From: Semisulcospira habei
Lineage: Eukaryota; Mollusca; Gastropoda; Semisulcospiridae
Direction of reading: 5' to 3'
Assembly: GCA_036245525.1 (NCBI GenBank)
Contig: BTPG01000004.1
Span: forward strand, 19,299,103 to 19,363,102
Length of the DNA: 64,000 nt
The notes below the pieces were generated by a model that worked only from the letters and a program-made list of their open reading frames with translations, had not been told where the DNA came from and ran no database searches. The first letter of the stretch is position 1. Each line of letters starts with the position of its first letter. Position numbers and translations under genes: made by a program. Below, in pieces: positions 17,304-27,506 of this stretch.

Positions 17304-18076
17304 ATTGGATTATGCAGAGATTCAGAAATCTTTACAGTTGACTCAAACCCAATAAAAAAACAGTGGCTCTTGAGAATCTCGCCATGCTCATAAGAATCTG
17401 TGATCGAGTGGGCTACTGAAAATGTACAATAAAACATGTGTTATTTATGTTCTCATAGAAGGGATTTAGTAGAGCAGACGACTCATAGCGTCACTCAGTT
17501 ATACAAAAGACACTGTGAACCGAACCCTAAAATAACTGAACTGAGTGTTGAGCTGTGTATTGATGTACACTGGCGTGTAGGTGTTTTATGTAAACATGTT
17601 CTGTGTGCGTGTGTGTACATATGTGTGTGTGTGTGCGTGTGTGTCAGTGCGTGTGTCAGTGCGTGTGTGTGTTTGTGTTTGTGTTTGTGTGTGTGTGTGT
17701 GTGTGTCATTGGATTATGCAGAGATTCAGAAATCTTTACAGTTGACTCAAACCCGATTAAAAACAGTGGCTCTTGAGAATCTCGCCATGCTCATAAGAAT
17801 CTGTGATCGAGTGGGCTACTGAAAATGTACAATAAAACATGTGTTATTTATGTTCTCATAGAAGGGATTTAGTAGAGCAGACGACTCATAGCGTCACTCA
17901 GTTATACAAAAGACACTGTGAACCGAACCCTAAAATAACTGAACTGAGTGTTGAGCTGTGTATTGATGTACACTGGCGTGTAGGTGTTTTATGTAAACAT
18001 GTTCTGTGTGCGTGTGTGTACATATGTGTGTGTGTGTGCGTGTGTGTCAGTGCGTGTGTCAGTGCGTGTGTGTGTT

Positions 18077-18108
<32 letters not shown>
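17301..18108. repeat. Two tandem copies of a ~404-bp unit with TG-rich ends
   Basis: GTCATTGGATTATGCAGAGA occurs at 17301 and again at 17705, and the following 270 bp and the TG-rich tail match almost base for base (one indel of about 2 bp). Both copies end in (TG)n-type sequence, and the whole array sits between TG runs, as expected from unequal exchange or slippage between microsatellites. Open frames here are by-products of the repeat. Confidence 0.93.

Positions 18109-18173
<65 letters not shown>
18109..18173. repeat. (GA)n microsatellite following (TG)n
   Basis: About 64 bp of pure GA directly after a TG run at 18084-18111. Confidence 0.95.
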
Positions 18174-18175
<2 letters not shown>

Positions 18176-19533
18176 ACCGTTTGATTTCACAAACCAGACA
18201 TGAGTCCATAACCACTTGTACAAAATCACCCCTTCTTTCAAATTATGATGTCCCCCTGTTGATTATCTAGCATTTTAAAAGGCTGTATTTATGAAAAGGC
18301 CTTTGACGGCTTGTGCCCGAATTGAAAAGAAATGGAATGCCGCCGCTATTGAAAAGCGCGGTGTGAGGGTAACACAAAAGGCGATCAACCGTGACACTAG
18401 CCGGCAGCTCAGGCTTACGGTACAATTATACTGACATGGGTGTCTGTAAGTGTGTCTGTTTGTTTATGCATCTGTTTGTTTGTGTGTGTGTCTGTTTGTG
18501 TGTATTCATGTGTGTGTTTGTGTGTGTGTTCATGTATGCATGTGTGTTTGTGTGTGTGTTCATGTATGCATGTGTGTTTGTGTGTGTGTTCATGTATGCA
18601 TGTGTGTTTGTGTGTGTGTGTAATAGCACACACATCTATACTGAATTTAAAATCAGGCCTCTCTCTGTTTAAAGTGGCTATGTGACATGTATTTATGGTA
18701 AAATGAGTCATTCATGTTACCTACAGACGGTACCAAAGGTAACAACACAAACATTAGTAAGCAGACGGCAGGCCCATTCAGCCAAACAAAAGAGCGACGA
18801 CATTATCGCTTGAACATTATGTCGAAATTTTTATTCATAAATCTTGGGAGGGTCCATAAGTTGGGCAGAGCATTCGAAACTGAAATGCTAATCTATACGT
18901 TGCTCGTGGCAAATGAACACGTCAAGACCCTCAGTCTCCTCATAATGTGCGTCCTAAGAGTACAGCTGACTGAAACGTTGTACAACGGAAGTCAAGCCTG
19001 GAGTCTTGGGGGCTCTTGAGGATCTGTTGTTTATGTACTCAGACAGGTGTCTGTTTAAAGCAGTGAGTAATGTGTCTATTTTCAGCTTGAAAGCGTAGTA
19101 ACAGACTAAAACAAGTACACCATTTACGGGCGAGTGAACTATAGCTCGAGTCAGGCATCAGTTATGCACCCAAAAGAAATATCTTACAATCTGTGTGTGT
19201 GGGTGTTTGCGTGCTTGTGCGTGTGCACGTATATTTGACTTGTTATGTTTCAGAGTCGTGCTTAAACAGAGCCAATTCTATATTGTTTGCACTGAGCGGT
19301 CCCCCTGCCACAACACAATTCTATAGGCCTTTTGACGCGTGACGTGTGAATGGCGCTGTGAAAGCTTTTACCCAACTCATTGAAAGAGGGTTTGGCATTG
19401 AGTCTTGTCATGCGTGAACTGAAATGATATGTGTGGGACATAGCATGTGAGTTTTTCGGAAATCGACTCTGGCAGTATTGAGAGAAACGGTCATGTAAAA
19501 GTTAATGACCGTAATTAGTAATTAATTAAGGTC
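18174..19533. other. Gene-free right arm of the Polinton
   Basis: No convincing gene. The 101-codon frame at 18714-19019 has no family character and no A-rich start context. Positions 18511-18620 hold 3.7 copies of a 30-bp GT-rich unit (TGTGTGTTTGTGTGTGTGTT plus CATGTATGCA). Confidence 0.6.
18511..18620. repeat. 30-bp tandem repeat, about 3.7 copies
   Basis: Unit boundaries at 18511, 18541, 18571 and 18601; each full unit ends CATGTATGCA. Confidence 0.93.
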
Positions 19534-19770
19534 ATTAGGTGTTGACAGAGACAATAGTTATAGAGAGAGAACAATAGAGTCCCGATAGATAATCAGATCA
19601 ATAGAGCCGCATCAGTCATGCTTGTCAGTTTTTAAAAATCAAAGGGTTGATTCAGAATTAACGGGGGTAAAATTGGGGCCAAAAATATGATATTAAAAAA
19701 TGATGTAAATTAATGACTGATGCGGCTCTATTGAATTCATTGTCTATCGGGACTCTATTGTTCTCTCTCT
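19534..19770 (-). repeat. Right terminal inverted repeat of the Polinton (237 bp)
   Basis: Reverse complement of 2911-3147 with one mismatch. Like the left TIR it contains an internal inverted pair (19563-19620 against 19711-19770). Confidence 0.93.
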
Positions 19771-19776
19771 AACACC
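19771..19776. repeat. Right 6-bp target site duplication (AACACC)
   Basis: Direct repeat of 2905-2910. Confidence 0.93.
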
Positions 19777-22700
19777 ATTCGATAGATTTGACGTTCCTCT
19801 ACAAAATGGTACCCAGATGTGTGTTTTTATACGTTCTGTTTTGCTAAAAAAACGAAAATTTGTTCTTATTTTTGTGGAAAAACTACAATATTTCATGTGT
19901 GTATACAAAAATCACCAAACACCTTATACCAGTTTGAAGCTGACATCATGACCCACATTTTGATACTAAATATAGCTGTGTAGCGTGTGTGTGGTAAATC
20001 TGCTGGCTTGTTGAATGGAGGGATCGTGTAGGCGCTTACGCGAAGCAAACGCCGGGAAGTCAGCTTGCGGCTCGCGCAAGCCGAAACACATGCTATAAAA
20101 GTTTATTTTTTCTGTTTTTTCACACAAACAAAACATATATCATATTATCATCATTGGAAAGAGGAAAGGACGTATATTATTTTGACATAAGAATGAAAAC
20201 AATCGGTGCAGTAGATGCATGATAAATTTGAGTTGAAGTTGGCACAAAATGCAGCGATTTTATGCTTGATGGTAGCCTACTGGCGAGGCTGCCACTACCT
20301 AATTTAAGCAGAAGCCTGGAGCTCAAAGAAAGCCTCAGAACACAGGGTTGATACAGTTTGTTTGTTTTTTAAAAAAAAGGTCACCTGTAGCAATTCAAAT
20401 AAGCTTCAGGCTACTGGAAACTTCACAATGGTTGTCCGACAGATGACCTTTAAATTTGGAGTTCATTGGCAGCTTTTCAATTGAGGGACAACTGAAACTT
20501 ACCTCGGGCTACTATTTAGTACTAACTTTTCAGTTTTTAAGTCCCTTCTATATAGAAGGAACTTTTTAGGATGGGTCGCAGTGGGGCGAATTTAATAGCA
20601 TGTCCATGATGTCAAAGGCGGACAAGCCTAAACCTCTAACAATTGAAGTAACAAGATAAAAATTACGTCATGTCTAGTTATGCAAACCCCGCTGCTGAGC
20701 GTACATTTGGCGTGAAGCGCCTTATATGTATGTGTATGTATATAAACAAGAGAATCTCCGATATTTCTGTACACACAAGCTTGAAACTTGCCGAAATACT
20801 TTCTTAAAGGGGTGGCTAAGAGTAAGAGAGCCTCCAAGCATATTGTAATTAAATGTCTTATTGGAGACATAAACAACTGTTTATAGGAAGTCGGTTGACC
20901 CAGATTAGAGTCTGTAATTTTTGTCATATTTTTGTCATATTATACATTTACTTGAACTTTTGGATGTATATATATAGCTAGTTTGGAGAAAGACACTGGA
21001 TGAGTTCGTTAGCCAGCTTTGTATACTCTCAACTTCTTTAGTATTAATAGCAAAAATTAATTCTTTTCAGAAAAGAATTAAAACAGTAAAAAAGCTTGAC
21101 TTCTACTCCTCCTAGAGAAAGTCAGACAGTGTCGGTGACGTAAAAGAGGCAACTCTGTCACCACATGGACATTAACATAATACTCTAAATATGATGCCAA
21201 CGTAATGTTCTCTCTCTCTCACAAACATGCGTGCATCTCCAGGAGGAATAGATGGGCGCATGAGAATCTATGCCTCTTGGAGATGTTTGGAGCACGTGCG
21301 CACTCACACATCGACGTGCTTTCAGAAGAGCATGCAAGTGAGGCGTGTACTTTAAGTCAACCTGCTTTCACACAGATTATAGCAAGACGGAAATTGTACC
21401 GTGAAGTTCTTGTTTTGTCAACATTTTCTCAAGCCTATGAAGCGAAAGTGAAACTCATATCACGTAAAATATAAAATTACGTAAAACTAAAACATACGTC
21501 ATGACAACTGACGTTTGAATATTTGAAAAAAATCAATGACGCGTATGTCCTGCGCCCCTTATAGAAATCACTGACGCATTGGCAGATCTGCGAGACTTTT
21601 TCAATAGGAGATAATTCAACATCAGAATCTGGTCAAAGACGAAAGTAAAGACCCTTGACAGCGAGGACAGCTCTCATTATATAGAAGAGACTTTGTGGTT
21701 ATGGTTCGTCCCATCTTGTAGTTGTATCAGATCTTGCTTCTTGGTTGCCATGCCCCATTAAGGCTTTCTTCGCCCCTGGATAGAGACAGAGAGCGAGAGA
21801 GAGAGAGGGAGATAGTGAAGTCGAAAAGGGGTAGGGGTGTGAGCCGATACAATTATTCGAAAGGACTTACACGTTTGAACTAAAAGAAAATTACGTTAAA
21901 AGAAGCCAACCAGCAGCAGGACAAATAAAACTGAAAAAAATTATCGAAATCGGAATAGTACTTTTAACACGGTATTTAATATAAATACTTTAAATATATA
22001 TATATTACAGTACACATTGGCATATGAGGTTACCTCCGTAACGTTAATCCATGCATTTTAAATGCACTGGAAACCTGTCCTTTCAGTTTTGTGGCCATCT
22101 CACACTTCGCGCCAAATTCCAAATGAGAGTGCCTTCCCTTGGTGTAGGCAAAAGTTGTATCGGCACAGTCCAAAAACTCAGATTTTCTTGCCGGGATAAG
22201 AAAGTAAGTTGTAGCCGGACACACTGGATTGTTTTAATCCAACGGGACGGCAGTTTATTGTATGTTATTTACTGAATAGTTAGTGGACACATTGGAATGA
22301 CATGAAAGCTTGACCTGTGACCTCACAGGGTTACATCGGTGTGTCACTGTGTTCATCAGTGTGAGACGACACAACTTTGTCACAGGTAGGTGTGTAGTGG
22401 CTAGTGCCTTATTTGCCTGTACCAGTTTAAAAATGTATCAAATTTACTAGGACATGTAATACGGTGTTTTCTTCAATTACATGTACTTGCGCAGTTCATT
22501 TGTTGTTGTGGATACGATTTAGTCTTTGATATTATATCCATAGCGGAAATAACTAGTAATGTTTACTTAACCTAAGTCTGTAGGAGGGTGCGGAACATTC
22601 TTCCTTCCCGGATACGTGTCGTCAGACACTGTATGTATATAGGTATTCGATGTACATTATTTGAAGTCTGTATTGAATATGTTGTGTATATTTTCACGCG

Positions 22701-23270
22701 TTGATACAGCACCATGCTGGAATGCCGAATTTTAACCACACATATCATAAGGCTCATGAGCTTGAAAATTAGCAAATTGAAATTGTCATTGTGGCGATAA
22801 GAAGAAACGCTAGTAGTAGTACTCTGTGACTCGCACTTCATATTAAATATTTTCTTGAATACCTCTGATATTATCATTCGACTCTTGTGGTATGTGTGCC
22901 TCATTAAAAGGTATGAAAAGGCATCCAAAATTTGACACACAAAAAAATGTAGAAAGCACTAGGCGTTTGAAATTGATAGCTTGGTCTAGTCTGCTTCTGA
23001 AGATGCCAATAGATCTACATTTGTTATAATAAATCAAAGATCCTGCACTAAAATTTAAAAATAGTCCCCCTAAAAAAGCCATATAGATATAATATTACAT
23101 GTGTCACGTATGGTGTTACAAACTCACATAATACAACATTTACTTATTACAAGAAGGTGATTAAAAGACAGTTAAAATCCTTTCTGCTGGAGATAGTACT
23201 TGCCTCACACATGATAAATATATGTTTGTCTCTCCAGTTTTTATTGGTTTGTCACAAGTCAAAGACTAAA
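19777..23270. other. Non-coding flank with diverged repeat pieces
   Basis: No gene seen. Positions about 20645-21060 share diverged blocks with 37890-38270 (for example ACAAGATAAAA...CATGTCT, and a block with GAGTTYGTTAGCCAG), so this is an old repeat of unknown class. The rest has no structure I can name. Confidence 0.45.
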
Positions 23271-23274
23271 GTAA

Positions 23275-23697
23275 TAATAATAATAATAATACCGTTATTA
23301 TATAGATGCTTTTTCTCAATTTTGGGTGAATCGACTCAAAGCGCCGTGAACTGAAACCCAACACGTACACTCACGTAACAGACACAGATTTACGCCATTT
23401 AAGACAAACACAGTACAAGACAGACGAAGGGCCAGTTCAGCTACTGAAGTTACAGAGATTTTTGATCGCTTGTATTTGAAATTTGTAAAGTGGCCTGAAA
23501 CCGGTACCAAAGTGGGGTGGGGGGGGGGGGGGTGGGGGTGGAAGAACCGGAGTACCCGGAGAAAGAACCCCTGACGGTCCACCCGAATTAACGGTGACAC
23601 TTACCAGAGGAGAAAAGTCCGACGCCGGAACCTGGTATCGAACCTCGCACCTTTGGCATTGGTGGCAGGCGCCTTAACCACTGCGCCACGGGGCGTC
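23275..23697 (-). mobile_element. tRNA-derived SINE
   Basis: On the minus strand the element starts near 23697 with a tRNA-like head: an A box (TGGCGCAGTGG, 23688-23678) and a perfect B box (GGTTCGATACC, 23644-23634). The body follows, and the 3' end near 23275 is an (ATT)n tail. A G run at 23514-23533 interrupts the body. It is not a tRNA gene: the anticodon region does not fold and a 350-bp body follows. Related 3' pieces lie at 25911-26137 and 47930-48190. Confidence 0.85.
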
Positions 23698-23851
23698 ACA
23701 GTGTAATGCACGCTATGGTTTCTCAGTATACAATTAATATGCTTGAAATTGATTGCTTGTGTACACATTTCTGTAGAGATCATGTAAATTTGTAATTTGT
23801 ACCTCTTTTCCACTCTTTAGTCACCAACAGTGGAGAATAACTCATAATCAT

Positions 23852-24140
23852 TTTTTGGCTCACATCCGATGGCAAAAGTAAGTCTATGTAATAGGCCAGT
23901 GCTCGTCCATCCTGTCTATGGTAAACTTTAACATTGGCATTTTCTTGGAGACTATATATATTCAAGCCACAGTCTTCAAACTTGGCCCAGTGGTAAGATG
24001 TGGCAAGACCTTTCTAAACATACTGATATCAGTGCCCTCTTTCAAAGGTCAAGGTGATGGGGATCCAGAAATAGGTCAAAATTGCCATATTTTCAGGAAA
24101 GTCAAGGGTCACAAGAGGTCCAGAATTAGGTAAAACTAGA
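23852..24140 (+). repeat. Repeat C, 5' part
   Basis: Begins TTTTTTGGCTCACATCCGAT and continues with blocks shared with 31590-32750, 37187-37890 and 44107-45873 (AACTTTAACRTTGGCATTTTC, GGCAAGACCTTTCTAAACAT). Confidence 0.75.
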
Positions 24141-25532
24141 TGGGATGAAATAACCCACAACGTCCCTTCTATATGAGAGCTGCCCTCGCTGTCAAAGGTC
24201 TCTACCTTTTTTCTTTGACCTGATTCTGACGTTGAATATCTCCTATTGAACAGGATGAGGATTTTAGACGTAGCATTCACCCAGTTCAGTTGTTTTAACC
24301 TGGTTGGTATTTTTCTTGTGTCATACCCTGTGCATTTCATGCAAAGCTACTTGAAATGTTTGCTGATAACATGATAAGTGAACACAGTTGGATTCAACAT
24401 ACTGCCCAGCGTGCTAAAGGTCATAGGGCCAACATCGGCAGCAGTGGCCTGCTTGTGCGTGGACCAACTGCATCCCATGTCAGGATGGGTTCTGGGTGTG
24501 TACTGGGTGGGTAATCTTGGATATATATTAAGTACACCTGCCTTGCAGGCCTTGTCTGCCTGTAAATGTGTAATTGTACCTTATCCATGATATTTTATCA
24601 GTGTACAGTGTTCACACAGGTATTTTTATGCATGCTGATGCATTGGATTTAAATAGACCAACCTGATGAGGCAATGCAAAGATTATAATTGACACACTAG
24701 CTACCACCTCCCCCCCCCCTTACACACACACACAAACACACACATGAACACTTTATCAAATATAATTCAAATATATATGTGTTGTAGTGGGAGCTAATTT
24801 TGTGTACTTAGGCCAGTCTATACAGTGTGCATGTATTTTGCATGCGATCATTACATACACGCCTATATGCATGTACCTATAGATACATTGAAACAGGCCT
24901 GGCTTTATGCAGGCAGTTTAGCACTGCATGCATGAAGTCTTTTTCTGTCAGGTGAAAAGTTCATGGATCAAAAAAAAAAAAAAAGAAATAGGGGGAACAG
25001 GGTACCAGGATGACCTATATGCATGCACCTATAGAAACATTGGAACAGGCTGGTATGCAGGCACTTCAGCACTGCATGCGTTTAGTCTTTTTATATCAGG
25101 TGAAAAGTTCATGGATAAAAAAAGAAGATTAAATTACCGGGAAAGGATCGAGGTACCAGGCACGTACTCACGCTGGTTGGTTTCTTATTTCACACCTTAA
25201 ATCTGTTCAGCTGTAACTTGTAAACTTGTACCTGTTATTTTAACCCTTATTCTGGGGTGGACACCGTGAACACACTCAACTGCTCGAGGCATAGTTCCAC
25301 ATGAGTCCATGACTATGACAGTTTCTGAATTGCAGTCAATGTCCGCTGGTAGTAAAGGGGTTGATGTATAAGTCTCCATGTTTTCATCATGCTCATAATG
25401 TGCCCAGCAGTAAAACACAAGGCACAGTGAACAAAAAGTCATTGGGTTTTAGCGCCCGACATCGGCCGTTGGCCTGCGCACAACTGTATGTGGGCCAAGG
25501 ATGTATAAGGTTGGGCCAATGACGCAGTTTGC
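24141..25532. other. Non-coding stretch
   Basis: No gene seen. A partial direct repeat (TATGCATGYACCTATAGA...AGGTGAAAAGTTCATGGAT) occurs at about 24863-24970 and 25018-25115. Short A-, C- and CA-runs are present. Confidence 0.5.
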
Positions 25533-25762
25533 TTAACCCATATCATACTGAGGCTAAAAGCTTCAAATGTGTACACTGCCATATGCAAGCTACATTATAG
25601 TACTTACAGTTACAGGTAAGGATATAGATCAATAGCTTTAGTTCAAGGGTGGTGCCAGAATAGCTTGGCGCCTAGAGGCGCCAAGCTATTATGGCACTAC
25701 CCTTGAACTATTTTAGTCACACTTATTTCACACACTGGTGTATTCCGAATGATAAGTGTTAA
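25533..25762 (-). mobile_element. MITE family A (TTAA type), copy 1
   Basis: Bounded by TTAA on both sides (25533-25536 and 25759-25762). Ends are TTAACCCATATCATACTGAG and the complement of the TTATCATTC end. The centre is a palindrome around GGCGCCTAGAGGCGCC. Confidence 0.85.
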
Positions 25763-25851
25763 TAGTCTAGTTAGCCCATTATGTCATAAGGCTGAATTTT
25801 AAAAGTTGTTTATTGTCCTATGAAGGCTACATTACAGATCAGCAGATAGAT

Positions 25852-26302
25852 CAACCAGTTTAGTTTATCCCCAACACCCTACAGCAGCAGATGGATGGAC
25901 CATGATAATTAATAATAATAATAATAAGCGCATTAAATAGGCGCTTTATCCCAATTGAAAATCGGCTTAAAGCGCCGCCGCGAACTGAACTCAACAACCA
26001 CGCTCACGTGAATCACATGCATTCATTCACACACTGTACATAAACACAGAACGTTCATGTGGTGCTAAGGGCAAGCTCAAGCGAGCTACTGAAGTTTTGG
26101 AAATTTGATTAAGTGGGCTCAAATTGATACTAAAGTTGATAATTCAAGGGTAGTGTCAGATTAGTTTTGCACCTTCAGGCGCCAAGTTAATCTGGCACTA
26201 CCCTTGAATTATCATAGTCCATCCATCTCCTGCAACTGGTATATAATTGTTAAGCGACACCTCCATATTTCAGAAATGTGGCATTGGGGCTAAATGGGTT
26301 AA
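25852..26302 (+). mobile_element. MITE family A-prime, split by a SINE
   Basis: The left part (25852-25910: CCCCAACACCCTACAGCAGC) and the right part (26138-26302, ending in TAAATGGGTTAA) make one family A-prime copy. A 3' SINE piece (25911-26137) interrupts it, flanked by the duplication GATAATT (25904-25910, 26138-26144). Confidence 0.8.
25911..26137 (-). mobile_element. 5'-truncated SINE inside a MITE
   Basis: An (AATAAT)n tail is followed by the SINE 3' body (GCGCATTAAATAGGCGCTTT and the AAAGCGCCGCCGCGAACTGA block, compare 23330-23350). The tRNA head is missing. A 7-bp GATAATT duplication flanks it. Confidence 0.8.
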
Positions 26303-26346
26303 GATAAAAGTCATGGTGTCATTTACTCTCATACTACATAAGATCT

Positions 26347-26553
26347 TTAACCCTTATCATTCAGAATACACCAGTGTGTCAAATAAGTTTGACTAAAATA
26401 GTTCAAAGATAGTGCCAGAATGGTTGGCGCCTCTAGGTGCCAAGCTATTCTGGCACCATCCTTGAACTAAAGCCGTTGGTCTAAATCCTTATCTGTAAGT
26501 ACTGTGGCAGTGTACAAATTTGAATCTTTTAGCCTCCGTATGATATGGGTTAA
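26347..26553 (+). mobile_element. MITE family A, copy 2
   Basis: TTAA at both ends. Starts TTAACCCTTATCATTCAGAA and ends TATGATATGGGTTAA, with the central hairpin. Confidence 0.85.
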
Positions 26554-26728
26554 TTAAGATAAAAGTCATGGTGTCATTTACTTTTATACTAAATAAGATC
26601 TTTAAATCTTTTAAATATGTACCAGAAACTTCCTTGTACAATGTGCATGAGCGGAAGCAGTACTGAGTGTACATGTACTAGTACTGTACGTACACCTTCA
26701 AATGTGATTTTCCTTACTGTGTTTGCAG

Positions 26729-26840
26729 GTACTTGAATTGACATCACGCAGGATGAAATTTTCTCTCCTTTTCTGTGGATTCCTCCTAGTATGGCATCCT
26801 GGCAATGTTTTTGTGAGGTCAGATGCTCCTGCACTTGCAA
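26729..26840 (+). CDS. First coding exon of a putative secreted protein (signal peptide)
   Basis: A TTTGCAG acceptor at 26722-26728 precedes 24 bp of 5' UTR and ATG at 26753. The 29 complete codons begin MKFSLLFCGFLLVWH, a textbook signal peptide with a basic n-region and hydrophobic core. The exon ends in phase 1 at a perfect donor (GTAAGT, 26841-26846). The phase fits the Ser/Thr-rich exons at 43204 and 45892, whose frames need one preceding base, so I propose that they belong to the same gene, across a long repeat-filled intron. A family A MITE begins right after the donor hexamer. Confidence 0.55.
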
Positions 26841-26846
26841 GTAAGT

Positions 26847-27072
26847 TTAACCCTTTTCATTTGGAATACACCAGTGTGTGAAATAAGTTTGACTAAAATA
26901 GTTCACAGGTAGTGCCAGAATAGCTTGGCGCCTCTAGGCGCCAAACTATTCTGGCACTACCCTTAAACTAAAGCCATTGGTCTATATCCTTATCTGTAAG
27001 TTCTATAATTTAGCTTGCATATATGGCAGTGTACAAATTTGAAGCTTTTAGCCTCAGTATGATATGGGTTAA
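26847..27072 (+). mobile_element. MITE family A, copy 3, abutting a splice donor
   Basis: TTAA (26847-26850) follows directly on the donor GTAAGT of the signal-peptide exon. The copy ends GATATGGGTTAA at 27072. Confidence 0.85.
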
Positions 27073-27506
27073 GTTATGAAGTGATATTTACATAAATTTA
27101 CAGTGATTTTTTTACATCAACTGATTCACTACTAATGCATAACAACAAGTGAACGGTTGATCATAATAGTTCAGGAGTTGTGCTTAGTGACAAAGAAATA
27201 ACTAAGGGTGTAAAACAATGGCCAAAACTGCATTTCCTCATAGTCATAGTCATAAACATGATAAAATCTCGATGGATTCAAAATGCACATTAACATAACA
27301 AGAATTACTTATTTAATTAAGTTTAAATGAACTTTTAACCCTTATCATTCAGAACACACCAGTGTGTGAAATAAGTTTGACTAATATAATTCAAGGGTAG
27401 TGCCAGAATACCTTGGTGCCTCTAGGTGCCAAGCTATTCTGGCACCACCCTTGAATTAAAGCCATTGGTCTATATCCTTATCTGTAAGGACTATAATGTA
27501 GCTTGC

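Larger units (their letters stand above)
2911..19770 (+). mobile_element. Complete Polinton/Maverick element, 16,860 bp
   Basis: The element is defined by matching inverted ends that start with AGAGAGAGAAC, a 6-bp target duplication, and the diagnostic gene set: protein-primed DNA polymerase B, retroviral-type integrase, A32-like packaging ATPase, double jelly-roll major capsid and a penton-like protein. Length is typical of the family (15-20 kb). All predicted genes are open from start to stop. The gene order is a leftward block, a convergent pair, a rightward block and then the leftward polymerase. Several small genes match, from memory of the family, proteins that recur next to this capsid type in cnidarian and mollusc genomes. 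An adenain-type protease is not seen. Confidence 0.95.

Noticed and set aside
17436..18270. Long open frames rich in Cys/Val or Ser/Leu/His-Thr
   Set aside because: They are readings of TG, CA and GA microsatellites within the 404-bp duplication.
18714..19019. 101-codon frame in the right arm of the Polinton
   Set aside because: No A-rich start context, no domain, no neighbour spacing; looks like chance.
23634..23697. Possible tRNA gene (A and B box)
   Set aside because: The promoter boxes are good, but there is no cloverleaf, and a SINE body with an (ATT)n tail follows; it is a SINE head.
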